From CAIVAT01 sp964387205 (GTDB lineage: Bacteria; Bacteroidota; Bacteroidia; Bacteroidales; FEN-979): a stretch of 41,366 nucleotides of DNA. The translations under genes were made by a program, and so were the position numbers. The stretch lies in the NCBI GenBank assembly GCA_964387205.1, contig CAYLVY010000018.1, positions 1 through 41,366 of the forward strand, given 5' to 3'. Each line of letters opens with the position of its first letter. Positions within the stretch are counted from its first letter, which is position 1. Below, one piece after another: positions 18,142-26,306 of this stretch. Below the pieces are notes generated by a model. The model was not told where the DNA came from. It made no database searches and saw only the letters and a list, made by a program, of their open reading frames with translations.

Positions 18142-19671
18142 TTAAAGGGAATAAGTATTGAAAACTCTTTTCGCTGAACTCCCTATCCAGTTAATTTGAG
18201 CCGAACCGGTGAGGTTAAAATTCCAAAAACTCAAAGAGAGGTTGACGTTTGCCTGGGTATTTGCAAGTTCTGTCAGCCTTTGCCTTAAATAATCAACACT
18301 TATACTGCTGTTTAAATACTTAAATCTGATTGGGAAATAGATGCCCGCTTTCCACTCCTCCAACGGCATAAAAGGTATTACTTTCTGACCTTTCTTATAC
18401 AGATTATATTCCAAAGTACAATCAAAATATTTCAGAATAAGCAGGTTTAATGCTATTGCCGTTCTAACCCTGTGCACATAATCACCTTGAATTGAAAAGC
18501 CCGGATTTTGCTTAAAGTTGAAGCTCAGAAACGGGACCAATGTTTCCCCGTTCAATGACGACAAATGTTCAACGCCTCCTCCAATAGTAAGATTCCTGAA
18601 TAGTCCATACTGAAAATCAGCTCTTACAAACCGGTCTGCCATTTCATTTTGTAATAATCCTGCCACGATGCAATACTCAAACTCTTTAACCGGCAATAAA
18701 CATGCGGGAAGGTATCTTGTTCTTTCCAGGATTTTCTCCTCCCCATGTGGGCCATAAAAGATAAGCTTCACGATTGAAAGGCCATAAACGTTTGGTACAG
18801 AAAAGCAAACATTCCCTGTTGAATCGGCTTGTGTAAAATCGACCAGCAGATTATTGACATACAGTTCAACATCCCAGCCTGGTTCCGTGGTTTCCCTGAT
18901 CATATAATGCCCGGTAGCTTTCCGGGTTACAGTACTTTTATTATTGATTGAGCCACCCCACAGCGGTGCATTGTGAAAGGTAAGATGCCTGGCCTGAATC
19001 CTGCCTAATTGCACCTGCCTGACAATCCGGGTATTGTTCTCAACCCACCGCCAATGAACATTCAAATTATTATTCTTAACGTGCTGATTAGATATGTAAT
19101 CACATCCGATTTCTGCTTCACCGTATAAAAGTTCCGCTCCAAAATCAAATTTTGTCCGAAAAGAACCTGCCCTCCCTGTTTGTTGTGTAGCTCCAACCTG
19201 CCAGTCAAATGTTCCACCATGAAAAAATTTCTTATTTCTGAACAAGGTGGTATCAATGACAAATTCTCCCTGTATCTTTCGAATGTTCTCGCGTTGCTTT
19301 TTGAGACGCATCAGTTTTAAAACAGGCAGCTCGAATGAAGAAGTCAGGTGCGCAGTCAACGAACGCATATTAAAATTCAGTCTGATACCAAAAGCTTTTG
19401 ACAGCAATTTTGATTCAATGAATATACTTTCGCCAAACTTCACCATTCCCTCTTCATCCGAATAAACTTCAGTGCCCATGCTTATCGTTTTTGTGTGAAT
19501 ATCGATGGTATAAAAATTAAAATTCACACCAATATTACCCTCCAACCGATCACCATTCATTTTTACTTCTGTCGGAATTTTTAATGTATTAAATAAATCT
19601 GGCGCATTAACAAAAAAAAATCCTGTTTCACTTATCAGGATATCAAGAAAAAAAAAAACTTGTATTGCCAA
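18142..19671 (-). CDS. Usher-like outer membrane protein, middle fragment (barrel)
   Basis: This frame holds most of an outer membrane usher. The apparent ATG start lies upstream of the frame junction; real homology begins at LDILISETGFFFVN right after the poly-T. Diagnostic usher segments are GWDVELYVNNLLVDF, VPNVYGLSIVKLIFYGPHG and LPVKEFEYCIVAG, followed by alternating barrel strands (FRNLTIGGGVEHLS, PFLSFNFKQNPGFSIQGDY, FDCTLEYNLY). Joined with the N- and C-terminal pieces the protein would have about 859 residues, the usual length of FimD/PapC-type ushers. Its role would be to take chaperone-bound subunits and assemble or secrete them across the outer membrane. The frame ends at a stop shortly after WIGSSAK because of the second shift. 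Confidence 0.78.
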   Translation of the reverse strand: MAIQVFFFLDILISETGFFFVNAPDLFNTLKIPTEVKMNGDRLEGNIGVNFNFYTIDIHTKTISMGTEVYSDEEGMVKFGESIFIESKLLSKAFGIRLNFNMRSLTAHLTSSFELPVLKLMRLKKQRENIRKIQGEFVIDTTLFRNKKFFHGGTFDWQVGATQQTGRAGSFRTKFDFGAELLYGEAEIGCDYISNQHVKNNNLNVHWRWVENNTRIVRQVQLGRIQARHLTFHNAPLWGGSINNKSTVTRKATGHYMIRETTEPGWDVELYVNNLLVDFTQADSTGNVCFSVPNVYGLSIVKLIFYGPHGEEKILERTRYLPACLLPVKEFEYCIVAGLLQNEMADRFVRADFQYGLFRNLTIGGGVEHLSSLNGETLVPFLSFNFKQNPGFSIQGDYVHRVRTAIALNLLILKYFDCTLEYNLYKKGQKVIPFMPLEEWKAGIYFPIRFKYLNSSISVDYLRQRLTELANTQANVNLSLSFWNFNLTGSAQINWIGSSAKRVFNTYSL

Positions 19672-19828
19672 GTATTACCTGAATATTAACCTGTTCCATT
19701 TCAATGGATGGTATCGGCTTCGTAGATTTAACGGTGTCCTGTGCCGACACCTGAACGATAGTGGTAATACATAAGGTAAAGAATACTACAAATTTACCGG
19801 GCACCAAATACTTGAAATAAAAATTCAC
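19643..19828 (-). CDS. Usher-like outer membrane protein, N-terminal fragment with signal peptide
   Basis: A 61-residue frame with a clear signal peptide (hydrophobic FVVFFTLCITTI, then VQVSAQ) and the start of the usher N-domain (MEQVNIQVILGNTSFFF). It stops one codon after an 11-nt poly-T. Removing one T makes it run directly into LDILISETGFFFVNAPD, the natural continuation of the usher. It is therefore the true 5' end of the usher gene and not an independent small protein. The gene starts 141 bp downstream of the chaperone stop. If the tract length varies between cells, this would be an on/off switch for the usher; if not, it is an error or an inactivating mutation. Confidence 0.78.
   Translation of the reverse strand: MNFYFKYLVPGKFVVFFTLCITTIVQVSAQDTVKSTKPIPSIEMEQVNIQVILGNTSFFFS
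19648..19658 (-). repeat. Poly-T (11 nt) frame-breaking tract in the usher gene
   Basis: Eleven consecutive A on the plus strand, read as T in the usher. With 11 the frame hits a stop at once; with 10 (or 7 or 13) it stays open. Such tracts slip during replication and transcription and are also a classic site of sequencing error. A second run of nine A at 19612-19620 lies in frame and does no damage. Confidence 0.85.
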
Positions 19829-19969
19829 CCTTAAAAAACTTCAGATATACCACTCTAAAAAGGTCCGGAATAAACAAATGAATATTTCACAACCATTTTT
19901 ACCGGGAAAAATTCCATGAATCATTCATATACAAAAAAATTAACTGCTGAAGACATGTTTGCATAAATG

Positions 19970-20827
19970 TCACATCACCAATTCAGTAACTGCAATTTCC
20001 TTTGAATATCCGTTTTCGAGATTCTCGAAATAAGTTAACCTGATTTTTCCGGGCCTCCTGTTATGTAAGTCGGGAGGATTCAATCGCATGGAAATTCTTC
20101 TTTTGTCAAGATTCGTATAGACCGCCACACCTCTCAAAAGTCCGACTTCAAAATATCTTCCATTGTCCAATAAAAATTCAACTTTCAAATCTCCAAAAAC
20201 CGAAATATTCCCTGATCTTTGAATGACAAATTCAAGAAACGGGATTGTATCTGATTGCATTCGAAAGGATAAATCCTTAAGTTCAACGTTGAGGTTATGT
20301 TCTCCCTGACGGATAATCACAGGAATTGTCATACCATAAACAGGAATAAGATTTATTGAAACAATATTTGTGTCAATGCCTTCCTGCTGCTTTTTTTCGA
20401 CTTTATTGCGCTTATTTTCAGACCTGAAATAGAGGTGGGAGCGATATTCACCCTCAGCCATACCAGTTTTTTTCCGAACCTGGATCTGGACTACTTGCGT
20501 TTCATAAGGAGCTAGGGTGATATAGCGTGGATAGACCCGTAGATACTGGTCGGCAAACATCACTCCCGAATCCTCCAATTCAGTTTTTATAAACAAACCA
20601 TTCTCCTTCATCAGATAGTGAAGAAATGACACGGAATAACCTACCGTATCTGACCCCATATTTGCAATAGTCAGATCCTGCTTCACTTTTTTTCCCTCAA
20701 ACACAACGCGCGTTGGTGTTACAAGTAAGTCACCCTGTGCGTTTGCTGACACTGTCAGGAAAGAGAAAAAAATAATAATAAGGAGCCGGATACCTTTCAT
20801 GTATGCATATTCAAAAATCCATTTCAA
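19970..20827 (-). CDS. PapD-like periplasmic pilus chaperone
   Basis: A 285-residue protein with a signal peptide (LLIIIFFSFLTVSANAQ) followed directly by the N-terminal strand DLLVTPTRVVFEGKKVKQDL of a PapD-like chaperone. Further family features are TIANMGSDTVGYSVSF, VYPRYITLAPYETQVVQIQV and the paired arginines and hydrophobics in GEYRSHLYFR. A second Ig-like domain follows (IPVYGMTIPVIIRQGEHN to KIRLTYFENLENGYSKEIA). Its job would be to donate a strand to the unfolded subunit in the periplasm and deliver it to the usher. It sits between the DUF4402 subunit gene (119 bp upstream) and the usher (141 bp downstream), the classical gene order. Overall divergence from FimC/PapD suggests an archaic or alternative chaperone-usher clade; this is inference. 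Confidence 0.8.
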   Translation of the reverse strand: MKWIFEYAYMKGIRLLIIIFFSFLTVSANAQGDLLVTPTRVVFEGKKVKQDLTIANMGSDTVGYSVSFLHYLMKENGLFIKTELEDSGVMFADQYLRVYPRYITLAPYETQVVQIQVRKKTGMAEGEYRSHLYFRSENKRNKVEKKQQEGIDTNIVSINLIPVYGMTIPVIIRQGEHNLNVELKDLSFRMQSDTIPFLEFVIQRSGNISVFGDLKVEFLLDNGRYFEVGLLRGVAVYTNLDKRRISMRLNPPDLHNRRPGKIRLTYFENLENGYSKEIAVTELVM

Positions 20828-20946
20828 AACCGAAAACTGTTTGTTGTATTTTAAAGCTGGATAAGGAATAAAACAGCACGTAACCAGGGAGGGTTAAACC
20901 GCCTTTATCCAAAATCCCTCCCTGATTAACAATGCATTGCTCGTAA

Positions 20947-21477
20947 CTAATTATAATTAATACTGACATCAAAAGTTCCGGAGTATACACCGTATGCTTG
21001 ACCATTTTCCAGGTTCAAGACTGCGCCAACGGTAAAGTTATCCATACCACCTTCTGGTATTGTTCCGGTGAGCCCACCACCTGGCGCAGAAACAATTTCA
21101 GCCTCAAATTCACTTACTTCCATGGTTACACTATTGATGTTACTAATATCAATAGTTCCCGGCAGTGTGACCACATATGTTGATTGGGGCGTTCCGTAAA
21201 CCCGGTATGAAGCCGCGGTGGCAGTGGGGTTTTGGTTTAACAATACAATGTTTGCGGGTACATCTGCTGTTCTGGTCGAAGTAGCAGCCGCAACATGCAC
21301 TTCCACATCGCCTGTGGGAATAGTCATTGTACCGAAATGCAATGCCGAGAGCTCAACAATTGTTAGCGCCTGGACGATTTTAGCACCAGCCGTAGTGCTT
21401 TCAATTACCTGTGCATTCAGTTGTGCTGACATCATCAGAACAAGCACGAAACCACAAAGAAATACTTTTGCTTTCAT
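20947..21477 (-). CDS. DUF4402 pilin-like subunit of the chaperone-usher locus
   Basis: A 176-residue exported protein: signal MKAKVFLCGFVLVLMMSAQLNAQ, then a single DUF4402 beta-sandwich domain. Typical elements are AKIVQALTIVELSALHFGTM, ANIVLLNQN, the YRVYGTPQSTYVVTLPG stretch, GLTGTIPEGGMDNFTVGAVL and the terminal GTFDVSINYN. DUF4402 proteins resemble the spore-coat-U-type subunits of archaic chaperone-usher systems and are often found with a chaperone and an usher, as here. It is the first gene of the operon and the only recognisable subunit, so it could form a homopolymeric fibre or a coat. Its promoter region carries the 21-bp phased motif array also found at 33.8 kb. Confidence 0.84.
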   Translation of the reverse strand: MKAKVFLCGFVLVLMMSAQLNAQVIESTTAGAKIVQALTIVELSALHFGTMTIPTGDVEVHVAAATSTRTADVPANIVLLNQNPTATAASYRVYGTPQSTYVVTLPGTIDISNINSVTMEVSEFEAEIVSAPGGGLTGTIPEGGMDNFTVGAVLNLENGQAYGVYSGTFDVSINYN

Positions 21478-21542
21478 AAATTTTAGAGTTAAATTAGTTA
21501 ATAACCTTGTTTCTAATAATCACATTTGCGCAAAATGTTAAG

Positions 21543-21612
21543 TAAATATAGATTATCCTGATACTACCAATAATACACTTTAGTATTCGGTGAGTTGAAC
21601 TTAGTATTCGGT
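21543..21612 (-). promoter_or_regulatory. Candidate promoter and phased operator of the chaperone-usher operon
   Basis: Two perfect copies of ACCGAATACTAA (read toward the pilin gene; TTAGTATTCGGT on the plus strand) start at 21580 and 21601, 21 bp apart. A weak third copy (TGAGTAAGTGAA) starts at 21622. Exactly 30 bp from the nearest copy is a -7-like box TATATTTA (complement of 21543-21550), close to the Bacteroidota TAnnTTTG. A TTG (21568-21570) stands 17 bp upstream of that box. Direct repeats on the same helix face suggest a dimeric activator, plausibly LytTR type. Confidence 0.6.
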
Positions 21613-21770
21613 TGTATCCACTGAGTAAGTGAAATGACGAGGGTTCTGTAATCTTTATAAGAAATCCCGGAAAAACGCTTCCTGTTCCCCATGAACAGTT
21701 TCACAAGGATGCCTGACGTTACGAAAATTTGTGTGAAGGATGCTCAATATTTTGAACCTGGCAGGATTTT

Positions 21771-24700
21771 TCAGTGGATTATCACAACACGAAGGATTTC
21801 CGTATATGACTTCCCTGTTATCCTGATCAGATAAACCCCACGAGTGAAGCCTGATGTCTGCACTTCCAGGCCCGGGTTGCCCGAAAAATCCTGACGGAGT
21901 ATCAGCTCCCCTTTGCTGTTGAATATTTCGGCCCTGAATGCAGGATCGCTTTCCACCATTTGCTTTAGCCTGACCTTGAACCAACTGTCCGCCGGATTGG
22001 GCCAAAGGTAAAAGAGCGTGCTGCCTGGGGTGTATGTTGAAATTTCATTTGATTGTGCTGCAACCATATCAGGAGCCGGTAATACACTGCAATATTCACT
22101 GGATTGGGTGATATAGGCATGAAGGAAGCCACCAGCCCATACTTTCGTGCCTGGCAGGATCAATATTTTCTGTCCAGCGATCAATGTAACTGAAGCGTCA
22201 GGCTCAACAATGAAATGCTGGTCATTTCCTGCCACCGTCACCACTGAGGAGGCACCACGGCATTCAATCGAACCGGCGGTAAAGACACCCGAGACCTGAG
22301 TGTTTTCCGGCACTACCGTCATCAGGATCGTATTTGATGTCACAGGATTCACATGAAGACATGGATAGCTACTGGTTATTTTGCAAAATATTTCATACCG
22401 ATCCTGAGGAAAACAGGCAAAAGTGTCGGAGCCCTGTCCCTGTATTTCACCATTGACCCACCACTGGAATTCAGGTTGCAACCCCCAATTATACCCTGTA
22501 GCAGTGAACAGCACCTCTTCCCCTGGTTGTGAGGGATTTGAGGATGCAGTAATACTCACACCGGCATAAAGATATTCAATTCTTTCGAGCCATATGCTGT
22601 CGGCCACTGAGGTGCCCAGGGCATCAGTAACCGTGACGTGATACCAGGTACTGATCAACGGTGAAGCAACAGGGTTCTGGACAACGGGATCGGATAATCC
22701 TTCAACCGGGCTCCACTGGTAGGAAAATGGGCCGACTCCTCCGTTGTGGGCCACCTCGAGTTGTGAAGATCCTCCTGGACAAAAGTACCCCGGGTCGGCG
22801 GTGACCGCGGTCGACAGGGTGTCAACCCAATGAAGCCTGTCATACAAGTCCCATTCGTAACCAGAACCTGAAAAATCACCAGCATAATCAACTATATAGA
22901 GCATGCCATCATCATTACCTTTCATTATATTATAGGTGCTGCCCCAGGTATTCTCCGGAAACACCAAGCCCCGTAAAGTCAACACCTGATTGTTATCAAT
23001 CCTCAGCAACTTCCCGTCAGGCTTACCATCTAAGAAAATACATCCTGTAAAGGCGTGCAAGGGGTCAATCAGTGCCCCGGCCTGTACATAAACGCCATGG
23101 TTCGATATATTCATAAACTTTGCATATTCTGCTGCAATGGTTCCACCAGCCTTAATATAAAATGAGTTATAATCAGTGGCAGTGTTTGACCTGATCTCCG
23201 GTTCAGAACCAGGAACTCCCATCAATTCGATCCTGCCTCCGTTTTCAATGAATATCTGGCACATGTTATTCATCATCAACAGTGTGGAAGATACAGGTAA
23301 TCTCAGGATTCCATTGTTGATCACTTTTACCATTCCATCCAATCGACATATAAATCCATTAATATTAAACACCCCGTTTTCAACGAATACACTTCCTGTA
23401 CTGCAGCGAATGTCGCTCTCTAAAGTCGTTTGAACGCCCGTTGCTTTATTAATGATTAACTTAAAAAAATCACCATATATACTTGAATCAGAAATCACAG
23501 AAGGTTGATTACCGGTCATTTCAATTTGTGTGCCGGTACTTTCAAACCTGATTTCCGCCGCAGGAGATATCATCAGGTTTCCCGAAATTTTATGTCGTAT
23601 TGAATTCCCTGTCTCTTCCCAAATCCCCCTTATAACCATCAGATTTCCTGTGCAGGTGAGTGAATCTCCGGTACTGAATTTTCCGGCAGCTTTATCGATC
23701 GTGAGGTGGTTAAACACCTCTCTCGGAGCCTGAGATGCAAGCAACTGATCGGCTGAACCCATAAAAGTAACCTTCGAGGCTGAACCCGGATTAAAACCAC
23801 TCAATACGGTAAAACTGGTCGTATGGTTGGTCCAGTTGCCTCCGATCCGGATTTCCGGACCATAGGCATCATTGGCGTTGAGGCCGGCTGATGGATTAAT
23901 GACCAGATTGCCTGTGATGGTCAGGTCGGATGGGGCATTCATCTCAAGGCACCCGTTTTGGATCAGGAGGTTTCCATCAACCGAAATATCTCCCCAAATC
24001 TCAAGACCATTGGTGCCAATAAATGTTTTGTTTACCATAAGGTTGTAAAAGTTTTGCGGGGTCAGTATGTCTGCGGCCAGCGGGCCGGCAAACTCTACGG
24101 TACCCGTCCGCGGGATAAACCCTCCTGCAGCCACGTGGTTACTCCAGTTTCCATGGACTGAAAGTTGCTTGTTATTCGCATCGAGCTTGCCTGACAAAAT
24201 AGTCAGGTTGCCTTTGACCGTACCGATGCCGTTCATAAGGATGGTTTTGGCCGGATCGGTGTTGATCGTCAGATGGTGCACAAATCCGCCGCCCTGCGTC
24301 GAAAACATACTGTTCAGATTCCCGTATAATTCCATTGTTCCGCCGGAAGGGTCAAAGGATGGACCGAGCGAGATAAAACCATGCACGCTGCGGATGGTAC
24401 CTGACGACACATCGCAGTCAAGGGTCAGGGCAGGGTTATTCCCGATGACAATGCCGGTTTCCCTGAAGTCGAGAACTCCACCGGTCATGGTGATGGAAGC
24501 ATCATGGTCCCATGGCCACCAACTGTCAATCCCATTTCCTCCGAAAATATTGAAAACACCTCCGGCGATATTCAGTTTTCCATTCAGATCTACATATCCA
24601 TCCTCATTATGGAGATTGATCACACCGGTACCACCCAGCGCCCAGTCGCCGTATATTCCGTTTTCAACCAGATCAAGAACGGTAAGGGTTCCCCCGGATT

Positions 24701-26255
24701 GCTTCCAGGTACCTCCTGCAAAACTCAGATGCTGGATGCTGATTTCGCCGGCTCCATCGGCGAAAACCGTATCAGATATGTTAGCAATAACCACATGGTC
24801 AAACATTTCGTCGGACAGGATATGCTGTTGCCTGGATTCAGAATTAAAAATCACAGTAGAATTTAGCTCGGAAAATCCTGCCGGGCCAGCCTGATTGTTC
24901 CAGTTTCCGGAAACCATGATGGTTTGCCCGGAAGGATCGAACGTTCCGTTTTCGATGGTCAGGCTGCCCACACTCAGTGTGTCGTTATGGGTATGGTCAA
25001 ATGTCACCACCCCTGAGGCATCCACTTTCAGATGTTCAATTTCGCAATTCTCACCAGGCTTGAGCATCTGACCATTACCATTCATGATAAGGACACCCTG
25101 GGTCATGACCCACTGGCCATCGCACAACAGGTCTCCGCCGATCAGGATATTCCGGTCGACCTGATTATGCCAGAAACAGTTGGCGCTGTCAATGAATAGA
25201 TCGCCTTTTATGACAAGGTCATGATTTGAAGGGGCTCCAAAAGTAAAAGAAGCGACCCATATTTTTTGGATATTCACATGATTGAAAAAACTCAGGGCGG
25301 AATAATTCACAATCTTCTTGTTATGCGCCCCGCCAAAGTTTACTCTTCCATTGGTGAGCCGGACGTCCGAACCATCCTGAAAAGTCCAGTCGCCATAAAT
25401 TATCATCTGTGCATCCGCGGATATGTTCGCGGTGGAGCCACTCTCCCAGATGATATTCTCATAAACATACATTATTCCTGAAGCATGATCCATCGACAAT
25501 TGACCGGCGATGACGATATCATTATAGACATGGAGTGTGGTACCTCCGATGACAAGCTCTCCTCCCTCACTGATTGTAATTCCTTTACAGAATTTCGGAT
25601 AGGTATCGACGACACATGGAGGAGTGCTATCTCCGATCACTACATTGTCCCCCACATCGGGAATATCACCAGGCAGCCAGTTGCCGGGATCACCCCAGGA
25701 TGAAGAAAGGGCCCCCGTCCAGACATATGTCGGAGCGCTGGTGACTTTGATCAGATAATCCTCCACTTCGCCATAAGTTGTCGATCCGCATGGGGATAAT
25801 ACCCCTGTATAGGAAATTCTGATCCGCATGCGGCAATCACCCGGCGTTACCCCGGCCGGTAGCGTGATGGACGCTGTGTAGGGCCCAAGCCCGGGAGAGC
25901 CGACAGGGGTGATCATCTCCCCGGCATCATTGAAGATTCCGTTGCGGTTCCAGTCGATCCAGATACCACACTGGTCCCCAAAGTATGCCTCCCCGTTGTT
26001 AATGACCACATTCATCGAATAACCCGGCCACAGATACGCGCACTGCTCTCCGGTATAATCTGCATATCCGGAACACAGGGTGGAATAGTCAATAGCTCCT
26101 GCCCGGACACGGCTGATATGCTCGGCACAGCCTCCACCGGCAACACAATACAATGGATTATCAGTTACCTGCTTGTTTAACTGGCCATAACTTTGGCTGA
26201 TGTTTACTATTGAAACGGCGAATAAAAGAAAAGCAGGAATATTTTTTGTTTTCAT
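21771..26255 (-). CDS. GEVED/beta-solenoid surface protein with T9SS sorting domain (no enzyme domain)
   Basis: A 1494-residue exported protein. A signal peptide is followed by one GEVED domain (about 35-175; GIWIDWNRNGIFNDAGE, YGEVEDYLIKV). A long repetitive solenoid-like region (about 180-1140) opens with YVWTGALSSSWGDPGNW. Then come an SprB/PKD-like segment (GGVGPFSYQWSPVEGLSD), an Ig-like part (SSNPSQPGEEVLFTA), the small module AGQKILILPGT / GGFLHAYI, and a T9SS sorting domain (FYLWPNPADSW to VVIIH). Almost the whole order matches the S8 protease from its second GEVED domain onward, with closely similar sentences in every module, but no protease is attached. It is probably a long structural or adhesive surface fibre. 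It is the last gene of the run that starts at 33682. Confidence 0.83.
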   Translation of the reverse strand: MKTKNIPAFLLFAVSIVNISQSYGQLNKQVTDNPLYCVAGGGCAEHISRVRAGAIDYSTLCSGYADYTGEQCAYLWPGYSMNVVINNGEAYFGDQCGIWIDWNRNGIFNDAGEMITPVGSPGLGPYTASITLPAGVTPGDCRMRIRISYTGVLSPCGSTTYGEVEDYLIKVTSAPTYVWTGALSSSWGDPGNWLPGDIPDVGDNVVIGDSTPPCVVDTYPKFCKGITISEGGELVIGGTTLHVYNDIVIAGQLSMDHASGIMYVYENIIWESGSTANISADAQMIIYGDWTFQDGSDVRLTNGRVNFGGAHNKKIVNYSALSFFNHVNIQKIWVASFTFGAPSNHDLVIKGDLFIDSANCFWHNQVDRNILIGGDLLCDGQWVMTQGVLIMNGNGQMLKPGENCEIEHLKVDASGVVTFDHTHNDTLSVGSLTIENGTFDPSGQTIMVSGNWNNQAGPAGFSELNSTVIFNSESRQQHILSDEMFDHVVIANISDTVFADGAGEISIQHLSFAGGTWKQSGGTLTVLDLVENGIYGDWALGGTGVINLHNEDGYVDLNGKLNIAGGVFNIFGGNGIDSWWPWDHDASITMTGGVLDFRETGIVIGNNPALTLDCDVSSGTIRSVHGFISLGPSFDPSGGTMELYGNLNSMFSTQGGGFVHHLTINTDPAKTILMNGIGTVKGNLTILSGKLDANNKQLSVHGNWSNHVAAGGFIPRTGTVEFAGPLAADILTPQNFYNLMVNKTFIGTNGLEIWGDISVDGNLLIQNGCLEMNAPSDLTITGNLVINPSAGLNANDAYGPEIRIGGNWTNHTTSFTVLSGFNPGSASKVTFMGSADQLLASQAPREVFNHLTIDKAAGKFSTGDSLTCTGNLMVIRGIWEETGNSIRHKISGNLMISPAAEIRFESTGTQIEMTGNQPSVISDSSIYGDFFKLIINKATGVQTTLESDIRCSTGSVFVENGVFNINGFICRLDGMVKVINNGILRLPVSSTLLMMNNMCQIFIENGGRIELMGVPGSEPEIRSNTATDYNSFYIKAGGTIAAEYAKFMNISNHGVYVQAGALIDPLHAFTGCIFLDGKPDGKLLRIDNNQVLTLRGLVFPENTWGSTYNIMKGNDDGMLYIVDYAGDFSGSGYEWDLYDRLHWVDTLSTAVTADPGYFCPGGSSQLEVAHNGGVGPFSYQWSPVEGLSDPVVQNPVASPLISTWYHVTVTDALGTSVADSIWLERIEYLYAGVSITASSNPSQPGEEVLFTATGYNWGLQPEFQWWVNGEIQGQGSDTFACFPQDRYEIFCKITSSYPCLHVNPVTSNTILMTVVPENTQVSGVFTAGSIECRGASSVVTVAGNDQHFIVEPDASVTLIAGQKILILPGTKVWAGGFLHAYITQSSEYCSVLPAPDMVAAQSNEISTYTPGSTLFYLWPNPADSWFKVRLKQMVESDPAFRAEIFNSKGELILRQDFSGNPGLEVQTSGFTRGVYLIRITGKSYTEILRVVIIH

Positions 26256-26306
26256 GGTGGTTACAGCTAATTGATGATGGTTTCAATAAAGAATAATAGA
26301 ACTGTA

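Noticed and set aside
21682..21737. CTGTT/AACAG and TTCACA/TGTGAA inverted repeats after the 1494-residue gene
   Set aside because: Short stems without a T-run; not enough to call a terminator or operator.
24067..24894. 275-residue open frame on the plus strand
   Set aside because: Antisense to the solenoid of the 1494-residue protein; low-complexity Pro/Ser-rich translation typical of a shadow.
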